NCBI GenBank assembly: GCA_001414345.1
Contig: LLCB01000102.1
Location: forward strand, 62,001-126,000
DNA from: Hymenoscyphus infarciens
Taxonomy: Eukaryota > Ascomycota > Leotiomycetes > Helotiales > Helotiaceae
Reading direction: 5' to 3'
Length of the DNA stretch: 64,000 bases
Shown one piece after another: positions 22,925-35,682 of this stretch (position 1 is the first letter of the stretch; every line of letters begins with the position of its first letter). The position numbers were made by a program, and so were the translations under genes. The notes beneath the pieces were generated by a model that saw only the letters and a program-made list of their open reading frames with translations, ran no database searches and had not been told where the DNA came from.

Positions 22925-25900
22925 CTATCCCCACGTACCACCTCCACCACCTCTGCCTTGTCTCTTCTGGGCGGATAATCGCCAATCATCCTCAGCAGCG
23001 AACTTATTATACAGTGGCTGGATCCTCTCCGCTTTCTTCCTCTTACTCAATTTATCCGTCGGAGCAACCTTGAAGAAACTAGGTGCCGCTTCCACCAACC
23101 ACTTAGGTTCGATGGCCGTGGTACAATGCATGTACTCTTTACTCGTAAGAACAAGTTCATGGTAAATCACCCATTCTGCTTGTTTTCCGAAAAGAGCAGA
23201 AGATGGATGAAGATACACGGGAGTTCCCTCGATAAGAGTCTTGTAACCTTCCTGGGGGTCTTTTCTTGCTGAATTGCGGAATAAACCAGCACACAAAGCT
23301 TGCCGAACTCTCTGTGTATCGCGACCACAGGACACGATTTGGTGTTTATATCGTTGCATAATGTTGGCAAGCTGGTCCCGAACATCCTTCGCACGACGCA
23401 TTTGACGAGCTTGGATGAAGTTCTCAAAACACCAAGGGTTGGCGAATTTGTTCTGTTTCCAACCATTATAGACATTAAGAAGGGTGAGATGATCTCCATG
23501 AGGGTCGTGGAATTTCGCTTTCTTTTGATCAGCTTGTGTCTGTTTCTCTTTGGGCCGATAAAATGGTGGAGGCATAGACAGCATGGCAACAATGGTCAGA
23601 ATCTCATCAGAACATTGTAAATCAACCGATGAAATCAAAACCTTTGCGAGTGATGGTTCCATTGGAAAGTCAGCCATCTTCCGACCTAGTCGAGTAAGAA
23701 GACCTTCATCATCCAGAGCTGATAGGGCGTAAAGTTCCTCAAGCGCCGTTAACATGGTATTCGTAGGAGGAGGGTCCATAAAATCAAAATGTAACAGGTC
23801 ATTGATGCCCATGGCCTTCAACATCAAAATAGTGACCGACAAATTTTGACGCTGGATGTCAGGAATCGAAGTAGGTAACATTTCAGACTGAAATGCAGCT
23901 TCTGTATAGAGGCGGAAACACTTTCCAGGACCAGTTCTTCCAGCACGTCCAGCACGCTGTTTAGCCTGGGCTTGTGAAATTGGAGTGATGATGAGTGAAT
24001 CCATTCCCAGTTTTGGATCATAGGCGTTTTGCTTGACGAATCCAGGATCAATGACATAGTAAACATGATCAATGGTAATCGAGGTCTCAGCGATATTGGT
24101 GGCAATAACGACTTTTCGACTTCCAGGTGGCGCAGGGTCGAAAATTTTACTTTGCATCTCACTAGGGAGAGCAGAGTATACCGGGAGAATGATGAGTTCC
24201 GGAACACTTGGTCCCAGGGCTTTCATACGCTCAAATAAAATTTCACAACTGGTATCGATTTCTTCCTGACCTGTCAAGAAGAGTAAGATATCTCCAGGAG
24301 GTTCTGTCAAGTGTATCTGCATGACGGTAACTAATGCTGCGTCCAAGTAATCCGATTCTGGCTCGCGAGAGTACATAACCTCGACCGGGAATGTACGTCC
24401 AGGAATGGAGAAGATAGGGCATTCATTAAAGTATGCCGAAAACTTATCGGCATCTAGAGTGGCGGAGGTGACAATGACCTTCATGTCTGGTCGGCGTTTC
24501 AAAGTTTTCTTAAGCAACGCAAACAGGACATCCGTAGCAATAGTACGCTCGTGAGCTTCATCCAACATGATAACGGAATATCTCTTTAGATCAGGATCCA
24601 TCAGAATCTCACGTTGTAACATGCCGTCAGTCATGTACTTGATTTTCGTAGCAGGCGAAGTGCAATCCTCGAATCGAATGGTGTATCCAACCTCTTGCCC
24701 AAGCTCACATCCGACTTCCTCAGACACTCGCTTTGCCACTGACATGGCAGCCACACGACGAGGTTGTGTGCAGCCGATCATACCATTATTCGCAAACCCA
24801 GCTTCAGCCAGATACTGAGTCAGTTGCGTTGTTTTACCGGAACCTGTATCTCCAACAACAATCAACAATTGATTAGCATGCACAGCCTTGATCAGTTCGC
24901 TTCGGAATCGGAAAACTGGCAGAGATTCTCGCTGTTCCTTTATGGTCATATCCGTCCGTCGTCCCAAAGACTGCTCTTTATTTTGAGTTGCTTTTTTCCA
25001 GTCCGGAATATCTTCGATTGCTTGTACAGGTTTTATGCTTTTCAAGTCGCTCGCAAACTTTCGCCCTTCCGGGTCTGCCATTGGATCTTGCCAATTAGCT
25101 GACAAGTCTACTTTTGCGCCTTCTTCGGTAGCTTTATCCTGGGCTTCTTGTTGTTTCAATTCTCTGCGATCCTTGGCTAATGTTGCTCCAGCCATAGCTG
25201 CTCGGTTCATAGAACCGTCTGGTGCTTTCACAACTCGGATAGGAGAGAGTTCAAGAGACTGTTTGGTTTGTCCAGTGAGGAAGGGTGGCTCTTCTTCTCG
25301 TAATTCAATATCCACGTCCTCTTCCAGCTCCATTTCTCCTTCTCCGTTAAGCGCTGCGTTATAATCCTCATCAAGGTCAGGATATTCTGATGCTTTAACA
25401 ACACCTGAAGCAATGAGTTGTCGGATTTCCCAGCGCTCTGGGGAAGTCATCCTCTTTTTCGGTTTTCGAGATCTGTTTGACATGTCACCCTCGAAAACGA
25501 TGGCCTTCTCGTCGATCAATCCATATTCGTCTTTTCCTCCACCAAGGCGCTCGTTATTCGCGCCAGATTGTATTCTTTCTTGTGGTGCCATATCTCTCCC
25601 CGTTTCTTGGTCAACATCCTTCATCGAAAGGCCTATCCTCGTGCCTTCAATTTTCAGGACTTTGACTTTAACTGGTTGCCCCCTTGAAACCAGATCCGAT
25701 GGATGGTTCACACGCTGGCCTTCAACCAAAGCAGACACATGCACAAGGCCATCCACCTTTCCTTTGACTCCATGGATATTGACGAAAGCACCAAAATCCT
25801 TAACGCCTGTTACATGGCCATCGTAAACTTTGTATAATATAGGTTCATCGTCGATTTCTGGGACAGGAGGTCTCTTGAATTGATCGTCCTCCTCCCTCCT

Positions 25901-26524
25901 TCTCCGACTGGACTTGTGACCGTTTCTCACCCGCCCAAATTCGTCCTCGTCCTGGTGCGCCTTTCTCCTTCTTCTCCGTGTATCATCTGCAGACCGTGAT
26001 CGTGACCGCGACCTATATCTCTCCTTCCGGCTGCGACCCCTATCATGGTCTTCTGGACTCCGACTTCGTTTTCGGCTTGGTTTCTCTACCCTGGCTTTTG
26101 GTTCAAGTCCTTCTAGGAGGGCCAATGTATCGTCGATGGCATCCGTGCCTGGATTTGCGCTTCCATTGCTATCCTCGGGTTTGTCCGTCCACGGCAGCTG
26201 TTTATCGGGCAGCGCAAGTCCTTTAAAGACTTTGGTCTTCTCTTCCGTCTTTCGCGCCCCGTTCTCAGCGTGTCTGCCGTTCCCTCCCTTGTACTTGGGG
26301 TGCATAGTCAACACTAAACGATCAATACTCTCAATCAAACTCCGGGGAAAGCCTGCGTCCAATGCATCCAGCTTCTGCTGGAACTCCTCGAGTGATTTAC
26401 ATTCTGCATGTTGCGCGATGAGGAATTCGGCGAGGGTCTTGTCGCCAACTCCGATATGATTTTGTAGTTCGGAGCTCACTTTTGAGACTAACGAGAGAAT
26501 TTCAAGGGATTCGAGGTCGTCCAT
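22925..26524 (-). CDS. prp22: Pre-mRNA splicing DEAH-box helicase PRP22 (DHX8)
   Basis: Single exon, 1199 residues. This ATPase releases spliced mRNA from the post-catalytic spliceosome in the nucleus. An N-terminal helical region and an RS/RD-rich stretch (about residues 150-190, with RSRSRSRS) precede an S1 RNA-binding domain at about residues 230-300 ([17 protein letters not shown]), diagnostic of PRP22 among DEAH helicases. The motor domain shows Walker [13 protein letters not shown] near residue 555, the DEAH box MLDEAHERT near 655, SAT, and the [12 protein letters not shown] motif. HA2 and OB domains follow and the protein ends in a Gly-rich tail. Length agrees with fungal PRP22. The absence of introns in a 3.6-kb gene is plain from the unbroken frame. 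Confidence 0.97.
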   Translation of the reverse strand: MDDLESLEILSLVSKVSSELQNHIGVGDKTLAEFLIAQHAECKSLEEFQQKLDALDAGFPRSLIESIDRLVLTMHPKYKGGNGRHAENGARKTEEKTKVFKGLALPDKQLPWTDKPEDSNGSANPGTDAIDDTLALLEGLEPKARVEKPSRKRSRSPEDHDRGRSRKERYRSRSRSRSADDTRRRRRKAHQDEDEFGRVRNGHKSSRRRREEDDQFKRPPVPEIDDEPILYKVYDGHVTGVKDFGAFVNIHGVKGKVDGLVHVSALVEGQRVNHPSDLVSRGQPVKVKVLKIEGTRIGLSMKDVDQETGRDMAPQERIQSGANNERLGGGKDEYGLIDEKAIVFEGDMSNRSRKPKKRMTSPERWEIRQLIASGVVKASEYPDLDEDYNAALNGEGEMELEEDVDIELREEEPPFLTGQTKQSLELSPIRVVKAPDGSMNRAAMAGATLAKDRRELKQQEAQDKATEEGAKVDLSANWQDPMADPEGRKFASDLKSIKPVQAIEDIPDWKKATQNKEQSLGRRTDMTIKEQRESLPVFRFRSELIKAVHANQLLIVVGDTGSGKTTQLTQYLAEAGFANNGMIGCTQPRRVAAMSVAKRVSEEVGCELGQEVGYTIRFEDCTSPATKIKYMTDGMLQREILMDPDLKRYSVIMLDEAHERTIATDVLFALLKKTLKRRPDMKVIVTSATLDADKFSAYFNECPIFSIPGRTFPVEVMYSREPESDYLDAALVTVMQIHLTEPPGDILLFLTGQEEIDTSCEILFERMKALGPSVPELIILPVYSALPSEMQSKIFDPAPPGSRKVVIATNIAETSITIDHVYYVIDPGFVKQNAYDPKLGMDSLIITPISQAQAKQRAGRAGRTGPGKCFRLYTEAAFQSEMLPTSIPDIQRQNLSVTILMLKAMGINDLLHFDFMDPPPTNTMLTALEELYALSALDDEGLLTRLGRKMADFPMEPSLAKVLISSVDLQCSDEILTIVAMLSMPPPFYRPKEKQTQADQKKAKFHDPHGDHLTLLNVYNGWKQNKFANPWCFENFIQARQMRRAKDVRDQLANIMQRYKHQIVSCGRDTQRVRQALCAGLFRNSARKDPQEGYKTLIEGTPVYLHPSSALFGKQAEWVIYHELVLTSKEYMHCTTAIEPKWLVEAAPSFFKVAPTDKLSKRKKAERIQPLYNKFAAEDDWRLSAQKRQGRGGGGGTWG

Positions 26525-27057
26525 GATGATATTGCTGGCTCATGGAGCCAAACTTAACTTTTTAGAAATGCTTCTAAGTATCAAATGCGATGGCGACAAG
26601 GCTGTGTGGTCCGTGCGCCAGTCACCCCTAAATCGGGATAACATTTTACCGAAGTTTGGGGCTATGGGTTGTTTTATTTGCGCTAGATTGAATTCCTTCA
26701 TCCAAAACGACCGAGCGATATTAAATACAACAATTTTTTCGCTCGAGGGAATCCAACCATGCAATCAACCAACAATCTTCCTGTAGTCTGCTATCAGGCG
26801 CAGCGAGGTGGCACATCCTTCGAAGTACCTACGTATATAGTGAGATCTTACGTGCACCTCGCCGAGCTCCAACTTTGGAATACCTCAAACTTCTCCCATT
26901 CCCAAACTCCAACCATCCGTGTTTTACTTTTCAACTACTCGCTACAATTTAAAATGAACATCAACAGAGTTGAACCAGTCTTCCCATTGTCTGATGTCAA
27001 CAAACCCCTAAACCTCACATCTACACACCCTCGACACCCAACGATAAATCCAAATGG

Positions 27058-27743
27058 GGTTTCCAGACTCATGACTTTACTTACGAAATGCGTGAGAACA
27101 TCTTCAAATTCTGTGTGACAGACGCCATCAACCGATCAAAATATTCCAGGGAAAAAACAAATGGAACTCGTTCAGGCGTGACCATTTTGGCATCATCGGG
27201 AGAAACCAAGTTGATTACTAAGCGTATCGGCAGTATCCCTCTAGTCTTAGCAATTATTGATCAGTCCCCAATACTTCAACGAAAACCCCGATACTTGTTG
27301 GGATGAGAAAATTCATTCGTAGCTTCAACAGGGAGTAACAAGTATCGCAGATTGGAAGAACGGAGTTATCAAGATCCAAATGCCCTCCAAGATGGAAGAC
27401 CTCCATGGCTTGGAAAAGTGCTGGGGAGAAAGATCGCCCAAACTCTCTCACATAACGCATGTATGATTCGTGAGCGATAGCTCCAGGCCTGGAGAGATTC
27501 CGCGAAACATTCTCGAACTTGCCAGCTGTTGAAGTCGTCATATTTATTGACCTGTCGACACTCGCTCCTGATTTCAAAAGACTACCTCCGATTTATGATA
27601 TGATCGGAGAGAAAATGATTCTTCCACAACTAATCGAGTTCAATCCACGCTTTGTTGAAGACGTGGCGAGAGAGTGGGAACCTGTGAACGTGGCATGGAG
27701 CTTGGCTTGGGACAATTATTTGCGGGAGAATGGAAGACGTTAA
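27058..27743 (+). pseudogene. Remnant of a 2EXR/F-box-like gene
   Basis: Two open pieces on the plus strand look like parts of one gene. 27058-27306 codes GFQTHDFTYEMRENIFKFC, resembling the F..LP.ELR..I...A opening of fungal 2EXR (F-box-like) proteins. About 27507-27743 codes LPAVEVVIFIDLSTLAPDF and a tail ending WDNYLRENGRR. Stops and frame changes separate them and no clean start precedes the first. I could not build a consistent exon model, so it is either decayed or has introns I failed to find. The rest of the gap 26525-28241 shows nothing supportable. Confidence 0.35.
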
Positions 27744-28241
27744 CGATCCGAGTTGGCTAGCCCGCGAAATACTCAAGGTTGTTCATGGAACGGAATTCTG
27801 GTTGAAGGACTTGCAAGGCTGTACATAGAGTGAGCGTGGAATAGAAACAAATAAACAATCCTAGAATGAAAATGCATATAAAGCAAATTTTGGACACACT
27901 TGTGTTTCTCGGGCTAGATCATCCTAGATAAGACTACTTCAGAGACACTCTTGCCCTTCCAAAAGAATTTTGTGGAGGAAAAAAGTGTGGGCATGAATGA
28001 CAAATACATAAAACAAGACTCCAATGAGAATAAACCAGATATGTTTCAAAGAACCGAAACACTGAATTCCATATCCAATAATCTCTGTACAAAGGATGCG
28101 GCCACAGTCGCTTTCTTGCAGTCGAGGGAAAATGTAACATGAGAACCAGTCTGCTGAAATAGGAAAGAAACATCTCAAATACTCCTGAATTCCAATAATG
28201 CATGATCAGTTGTTCTTATGTACAGTACAATCTACTCCCAT

Positions 28242-28969
28242 CTACTTTGTTCGGATATGCTTCAACTTCTTATCGGACCACAAGAAGTTATTAGCATAAA
28301 GCTTTGGGACAATTTTTCGGTTGTTTGGCTCCTGGACGTAATATTCGTAACCTTGCTTCTCCGCGAATTTGATGGCGTCTTCTTTCGTCTTGAAGTTTAC
28401 GTTGGTACCCTGCATAAAATCCGCCGATGATTGCCAGCCCATCAACGGATTCTCCCATCGGTGTCCTTTTGGCAATATATCCCAGTCCATTCGCCAGTGG
28501 TGTCCATGCCATGTTCCGGATTGTGTTGCGGTTTTGGTTGGCTTGTATATCCTATAATTATGTTAGAACAAATCGTTTTCAATTTTGGCCATAATAATTA
28601 CCTGACAGATCTTGTTTCCAGCTCGATTGGTGCTCCAGATAAGACTGCTGCTGCTAGAACTTTGCCCTCATGACTACCATCCATAACTCGTTTTGGAACC
28701 GGCGAGAAGTTTCTAATGAAATTAGCGGATGCACTTCGAATATTGCGGTTCCATTCTTACGATGTAGCCTGGTCTACCTCCGCTGAGTAATCTTGTTGGT
28801 TGTGTCTGGGTCGGATTTCCTCTGTTATCGAGGTAGGAGAGGCTGTCTCGAGCTCTTTGGATTGGGCATCTTGACTGTTGAACCGCACAGCACCGGAGAG
28901 GCCTCTTTGTGATGCTGGGCCACCTGCTCTAAGCAATCGGCCACCAATTGAAGGTCGTAGGAGCGACAT
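28242..28969 (-). CDS. NADH:ubiquinone oxidoreductase subunit NDUFS4 (18-21 kDa), mitochondrial
   Basis: Accessory subunit of respiratory complex I, in the peripheral arm near the N module. Three exons: 28969-28761, 28712-28602 and 28551-28242, giving 209 residues. The introns are 48 and 50 bp, with CTAAT and CTAAC branch points. The N-terminus ([17 protein letters not shown]) is Arg/Ser-rich, typical of a mitochondrial presequence. The conserved core includes [47 protein letters not shown] and the C-terminal [12 protein letters not shown], all typical of the family. It diverges from the ATP synthase subunit f gene. Confidence 0.94.
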
Positions 28970-29256
28970 TTTGTGTTGTCTCCGAATCTATGGGGGGAAG
29001 CTATCGCATGTATCGCGGAGTCCTTGAACTTGAGGGAGTCAAAATGACGCTAAACCTTATTCGCCTACTAGCGCGACCTTGAAATCCCGGGCTTGTCAAC
29101 TTCGATGTCTTCTCCCCAACAGCAACGAACCACAAGATCCTCTTCTCCGCAACATACAGACTCTCAATCTAGGTACGAATTTCGGACGAATTGCGCAATT
29201 AGCATCCCCCAGGCATCTGGATATCAATTGGACTAATACAGGTCGCAGCCATCAAG
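28970..29256. promoter_or_regulatory. Divergent promoter shared by two OXPHOS subunit genes
   Basis: Only 287 bp separate the start codons of NDUFS4 (minus) and ATP synthase subunit f (plus). A likely 5' UTR intron of the plus-strand gene occupies 29173-29241 (GTACGA donor, CTAAT branch point, ACAG acceptor), which leaves about 200 bp for both promoters. Confidence 0.65.
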
Positions 29257-29851
29257 ATGAGCTTCGTTACCCGTCGGGCGCTTTCCACCCTCATTCCACC
29301 AAAGGTAAACCTCTAGAACTTCAAACTAGACACCCTGGTTCCCGTAGCTAATTATCTACTAGGTGGCCTCTCCTTCCGTAAGTTATGCCTATCCCTAAAC
29401 CCCCACGATACGCCCTTCAGCCGAGCGACCGCGAACCTCCCGATGAGGCCGATACCTTCGACAGATGAATGGATTGAAAGGAAGGACGGGGCTGATATGA
29501 TGTAGGGACTCGGTGCTGCACAAGATGCTGCTCGTATGTCTCGTGTAGTCAGCTTCTATGAGAAGCTCCCAAGAGGATCCGCTCCAGAGATCAAGCCAAA
29601 GGGACTCTTCGCCAGATACCAACACGCATACTTTGGAAAGAACGCCTCTGCAACACGTAGGATATACCTGGATATACATACAACAATTAATGCTAACCTC
29701 TTGATTTAGCCATCATCCACATCATTGCATTCCTTGTCACCATTGGTTACGCCCAGAACTACTACTTCCATCTCCGTATGGCTCTTCCAATTCAACTCCA
29801 GCAATCAATCACTAATATAGAATAGGCCACCACAAGAACAACGCCCACTAA
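29257..29851 (+). CDS. atp17: ATP synthase subunit f, mitochondrial (ATP17)
   Basis: Small membrane subunit of the F0 sector of mitochondrial ATP synthase. Five exons: 29257-29304, 29363-29377 (15 bp), 29506-29656, 29710-29775 and 29826-29851, totalling 101 residues. The N-terminus MSFVTRRALSTLIPPK is a likely targeting sequence. The core reads RVVSFYEKLPRG, KGLFARYQHAYFGKN, then one membrane helix IIHIIAFLVTIGYAQNYYF and a His-rich end LRHHKNNAH. Five exons in about 600 bp is intron-dense, and the longest intron is 128 bp. Because the exons are so short the gene is easily missed by an open-frame search. It pairs divergently with NDUFS4. Confidence 0.92.
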
Positions 29852-31041
29852 ACGACATATCTTGGGTCTGGGATTACAAGGGGAGAGAGGCAAGGCATGT
29901 TTTACTAGTTTGTAAATAGGGTTAGAAGAATACCAAGAGTTCACGGATGCTATTGTGTTATTTCTTTATGTTTCATTGGATAAATATATCCAGAAAGGCT
30001 GCTCTTGTCATTTTAGGTCACCATCATGCGATCTTCCTCTGTTGCTGAATATGTGAGCTTTACCATTAATTCTCTCCCCATTCTTTAGAGAATATATGAT
30101 TCTACCAAACAGAGGGACGCAAAATTGTTACAACCACGTATTATACTCATCTGAAAAGTATGACCAAGTAACTTACAGCATTGCCCAAAGCCGCTGTTAG
30201 CAAAAACAGCTGATGGATTCATCTCAGTTATCATCCGGCCATCTTTGATTGAGGACCTGGTTAGCTGCAATTATTTCCGAATAATCCGACTACAAGGTGA
30301 ATTGACCTACCACTGTTGTACAATAATTTCTATTCAGTTAACGCCACTCACTGCCTTATTTGAGCTGGATCGGATTTTATTCAACTCAACATCAAGCTTA
30401 AGTATACTTGATGACAAATTTTAAAAATATTGTGTAGATGCTAATTCATTTAGTATTTGCATTGGTAATGCTTCCAGTCGTGGTGCAAAGTATGATTCAC
30501 CCCGTGGTAGAAATCAGAGTGATGGAGCACTGTCAACTTGGCCTGTTGACTGTCAGTCTGTGGACAGCAATTGCAGACTAGCTGTAGACCACCCCGATTA
30601 CAAACCGGTAACTAAATGTAACCCGAAATAGATTTTACTTTTGATGCTATGTTTGAAAACATTTTCAACAATAACAACAATAATATGGTCATAAATCAAA
30701 GAATGCATTGTAGGACAGACGATGGAGAAGACTCATACCGCCAAGTCCTCAGCCTTGAGCCAGCAGTTCGGCTGCACTAATTCTGAGCTAAGCCTAATCG
30801 ATCCAGCAAGGTTCTACCTACACTGCTTCACCAGAACACTGTCTGACTTCATCATCCCCAAAGCCCCCAGCGAACTAAAGCAGGATTTATCTTTCCATCA
30901 AATTGTCGCCTCATTGATTCTGCGACGAATAATACCCCTCCCACCCTCGATTCCATCGCGCGCCACGCAAGCAGACGAACACGGACAACGGGTCAACGCA
31001 TGCGCAGCTCCTCGAACATACACAAACATCTCTGAAGACGT
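29852..31041. other. Intergenic with a long upstream open frame
   Basis: About 1.2 kb. 29852-30720 is AT-rich and shows nothing supportable. An ATG-started frame of 107 codons runs from 30722 to 31045 and its TGA overlaps the ATG of the next gene. It has no recognisable domain and may be a leader open frame or chance. Confidence 0.5.
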
Positions 31042-34000
31042 ATGATGGCAACTGAAGCCACTTCTGAAAACCTTGCGACGTCGACTACAGTACCTGATCA
31101 TGAGCTGGTATATCTGCGCAATTCGTATGGTATAAATTATCTTTGCTAACTTGCGACCAGAACGCAACTGAAACCTCGAGCCAAGATGTCTCCCCGATTG
31201 AACAGCCTGTCGTAAATGGAACACCAAATACCGAGCGAGATGAGGTCAAGCAAGCCTCTGATAAGGTTGAGCCAGGTGTCGACTCGGCGGAGGTCAGTGT
31301 TAGTGGAGGATCGGATACTGAAGCTTCGAAAGCGGAAACCTCGAAAACCCAGTCCGGTCACCTGCGAACTACTTCGACTGTAAAGAAAGCGCTATCCTTC
31401 AAACCCGTATCGGTCAACAAAACTTTTCTCGCAGCCAAAGGTGCGACAACTCCTGCCACGTCCAAGCTAGGCGAGAAGGGAGCTGCGGGAAGTGCCTCGA
31501 CACAAACTGGTCCCTTGACAAGCAGCGCCCCGAGGCCTCGATTGGTTGCGAAGTCTGGGAGTGGTCTGCGTGATTCGACTGCACGCAATTCTGTGACTGC
31601 AAATGGAAGCAAAGCTGGGGCGGCTCCGGACGCGAGTGCTGTGTGGAACAAGAACAAACGTACGTTGCATCTTCACCTGCAATTCTTAATAATACTAAAT
31701 CTATCTTAGCTGCGGCCCCTCCTGAACCAAAACGTTTCACAGACGAAGAGTTAAAGCAGAGATATGGAATCCATTTGGCCACAAGACTTCAATCCGATGA
31801 TCCGGGCAAAGAAAAGAATTGGGCGGACATAGATGACGATGATGATGACTGGGCTCCGGAAACCATTGAATGGACGGATGGGACCAAGATCACTTTACCT
31901 CAAGCTGATGAGACACCAGTTCCTGCTCCTGAACCAACCCCGGAACCCGTAGCGATATCAAAGGACGTGAAGCCGGTCGAAGAACCAAAGTCCAATTCGC
32001 CAGCTCCTGTGCAATCTGCATCACCAACTGTGAAACCCAGCGGCTTTGGGTCTGGTAGAGCTGGTCTAGTCCTTAAGGGTGCCGCAGAGAAGCCAACCTT
32101 GGTAGCAAAGCCACCAGGACCTCCTACGCCAGTCAAATCGCCATGGGCCTCTTTACCTCCTGTAGACAAAGTTGTCCCGGTTGCAATTGAGATTCCCCAG
32201 AATCAAGCACCACCAAGCCGATTCGGCCAGAGAGATCCCCATGGATTTCAGGCTATACCCCCTCCTCCGGCAAAAGAAATTGCTGCAGACGACTTCAGTC
32301 GATCATGGAGAGACGGGAATGCGAACCCAAGCAGAGAACTGTACAACTCGCAATCTGGTAGATATGAGCCTGTGAATGATAGCAGGAGAGGTTCTACGCG
32401 TAATGATGCGAGACAACCAGCAGTCTTGCAGAGACCGCCACAAGATGGCCCTGCAGAACCATCGGCCGCTTTCCAAACCCATAGAGCAGGTGGCCAAGAT
32501 CCTTCATTCAGTCGCCGCCGTACATCTTCGAATGTCAGTGGTGGAAGTGGGAACTTTATTAGACGCATGAGCCGGGGTGCAGGTGGTCATGAAATGCCGC
32601 CGCCTCATGAATTGTTGAGTTTAAGGCGAGGCTCGTTGGCCGCGGTCAGCGACGCACCTTCCTCACCAAGACCCTTCTCACCTTCAGGTCAGCAACAAAA
32701 TCGTGGCCCTGCAACACAACATCAACAATGGCAATCTCGGGCGTCGCCGGTTGTTAGCCACCCTTCACCTCAATCAACACATGGACAATTGGCACCGTCT
32801 ATTCCGGAATCCGTCGATGGACCGAGTGCGCCTCGATTCAACGGTCTCGACATCGTCGAAGCCCAAAGTCAAAAAATGAAACTTGCGCGCGAGGCTGCGA
32901 TCAAGAGAAGACAGGAAGAAGAGGCAAAGGAAGAAGCTGCGAAACGCGAACGCATTCGCATTAAGCTCGAAGCAATGGGTCCCCTCCCGGAGAAGCCCAG
33001 CAAGGCCACCACCCCAAAGCAGGACAAGGCTGTTCCCGTCCAGATCCAAGCAAGACAGCAGCCAGCTGTCATTGAGCCAGCTCAAGCACCTGTTGCTGAA
33101 AAGTCTGCTAACGAGGCAAAAGTGACTCCTACAGAACCGCCACACGAACCTGCTCCTTCTACATCCACCGCCAATGCCAAACCGGAAAAACTTACCTCGG
33201 AGCCACGTACAAATGGCATTAATCATGAGCCAAAGCTTTCCACAGGTCCACGACAAGGTCCTCAGGAAACCAGACCTCAGCCATGGCAGAGTAGTTCTTC
33301 AGAGCGCTACCAGGCTGCTCAGAACCAAGGCCCATGGGCACCACCGCCACAACAATCTGCTTCTCGGAGTGTTTGGGGACCACCCACAAATGATCGTACA
33401 TTGGGCAATGGCACTTTCAATCCCGAATTAAGTCGGGTTCCAAACCTCCATACATCCCAACATCCTGGTCCAATCGGCCCACCAAACCAAAATCGTGGAA
33501 ATAATAACCAGTTTTCTCAAGGTCGTCGCGATCCATTCGTGTCAAGACCAGCACCAATTGGTCCACCTTCACGTCACGTCGATTCCCACATGGAGGAACA
33601 GCGTCGGATGGTTGCAGGTACGGGTTGGGCACTTGCAGCGGAGAAGGTTCAACATGATGACTCTCTTCTTCGCCAGAAGCAAGAGGCTGAGGCTGCTGAA
33701 AGAAAGGAGCTCGAGGCACAAGGCCTGTTGCCGGACATCCAAACAACCTACAAAGAGACATGGAGAGCAGTTGCTGTTACGGAACAAGGAGATCGTACCA
33801 AGCAAGCTGGAGTCGAGGCAAACGTACCTGCTGTCAAGTCAAATGCGGACGCAATTGGCAACGCGCCACCTCAATTTGGTGACGCCTGGCGGACTACCCC
33901 TAATAACAACCCATCTCCACGAGTTCGTGACTCTCGATTCTTCCCCAATAACAGAGATGTTCGGCTCGAGGAGCAGCCAATGCCATTTGACAGACCTGGT

Positions 34001-34966
34001 TCACCCTCACCTCCGCCACCTACAATGGCTGGTCATCCGGCCTATGATGGGGACAGTGCTCGCCCGTTGGTATCTCTGCCTAAGCCAGCGCCTGTGGTAA
34101 AACTCCCACCACCAACTGTACTTGCGCCAATTGGCCCACCAAAGCCAGCTAGCTTTGCAGCAGCAGTCGCGGTACCTTTGCAACATGGCCCAGCTCACCC
34201 ACCACGGCAAGACTATACATCAAGAGCAACATCATCTCACCAAGATGCTCGGAGACAGCCTGAAACAGGGGCAGGGGGGTGGCAAGACAGAATCAATTCA
34301 TTGATTGGACGCAAAGGCACCGGAAACTCACCACCAAAGTCTTCGCATGCCCTAGCAGTTGATTCAAGCAGCAAAAATGCTTTGGAACTTCCTCGATCTC
34401 AGTCCGCCGCTACGGTCTCATTACCATCATTGTCTGCTGGGGTTTTGGTTCCGGATAATGGATCTACCATGTCGAAGCCCGCTGCTGAAGAGTGTTTTGA
34501 AGAGCAAGAGATGGGCTCACTTCCGCCAATCAAATTGCCCTCCCAAGCACCTGCTGCAGCTTGGTCCCCTGCACAGCAACCACCAAAGTCCATCCCCAAG
34601 AAATTTCAGGCAGCAGATGTTGTTAGCATGGAACCTATTGATTTCCCTGATTCTGTTCTTCACAACAGATTTACACTTCGTGTTCATCTTCCGGGAGAAG
34701 CAGAGAAAATTGTCACCGGTCCCCTTGCCCCTAGGCAAAGAAGCAACCCAAGACGCGGAGGAGCTCGAGGTAGAGGAGCACCCCAGCAAGCCTCTTCACC
34801 CAATGTTAGAGGCGGTAGAGGAAAAGAAAACTTTACTTCGCCAAAATCAGAAAACTCGACAATCTCACCAAACCCTCACCACACCAATCGTGGCAGCCAC
34901 AGAGGGGGAGGAAGAGGTTATGGAAATAATTGGAATCGTCATGTTTCTACTCCAGTTCAGACTTGA
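31042..34966 (+). CDS. Large disordered protein with RGG tail, probable RNA-associated
   Basis: Three exons: 31042-31107, 31161-31659 and 31710-34966, with introns of 53 and 50 bp and a sum of 1273 residues (one fewer if the second ATG at 31045 is used). The one segment that looks conserved is near residues 190-240: KRFTDEELKQRYGIHLATRL followed by WADIDDDDDDWAPETIEW. The rest is Pro/Gln/Ser/Ala-rich low complexity. It includes a charged coiled-coil-like stretch (KLAREAAIKRRQEEEAKEEA) near residue 585 and a second near 840, and it ends in RGG/RG-rich sequence (GGARGRGAPQ, GSHRGGGRGYGNNW). RGG tails bind RNA or take part in granules, so a role in mRNA metabolism is inferred. I do not know the family name. 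Confidence 0.85.
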
Positions 34967-35682
34967 ACGAAGGCTTATTATTGGCATGGCACACGGAAGA
35001 TCATGTTCTTTGGGAGGACAATGATCTCTAACGCAATCATGCCGTCATGGATATTTTTCTTCTACACACAATCACCCTTTTTCACCTTACTTCACTTGTA
35101 ACTCTCAAATCATGAGCGGAATGTTTTGTCTCAGCGGCTGTTGTGCGATTTGCATACAGCGTGTATATTGTGCGTGGAGGGAGGCTTACTTCATCAGAGT
35201 TAAGCTTGGGCGGGCATTTCTGCAGGAGCAGAAGATGATGCGAAGCGAAGCGGAAATGATACATTTTGACAGGACGCTTGAGCTTTTCGAGGTCTTATGC
35301 GTTAAGTCGAATACTTTATTGCAAATCTTTGCTCTCTGGCTGTAGGTTTGAGGGCATGTTGCCGTACGTAACAACTAGTTACAGCTAGCTACATCGAAAT
35401 AAAAATACATCAGAAATATTATAATGTGTATATGGTGATCAATCTAACAGTGTAGTTGTTTTTTATTTCCACTATTCTGATTGTCATGAGCTGAATGATG
35501 TCATCATTTCTTGTTCTTTCGTCAGCATACCTCGTACTGAAGTTGTAATAAGTTTGGTTCCTCGGAATACCTATTCACTACTAACTACCGGTTGAATAGA
35601 CGATGAAATTCCAGCTTGGAGTGTGCTTCCAAGGGCGCGGCTCTCCCACTCTTCGCGACAGAGTCTAGACACCCGATCACAA
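34967..35682. other. Intergenic, no supported gene
   Basis: About 700 bp of 3' flank and promoter sequence. The plus-strand frame 35112-35345 has no start context or family similarity. Confidence 0.6.
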
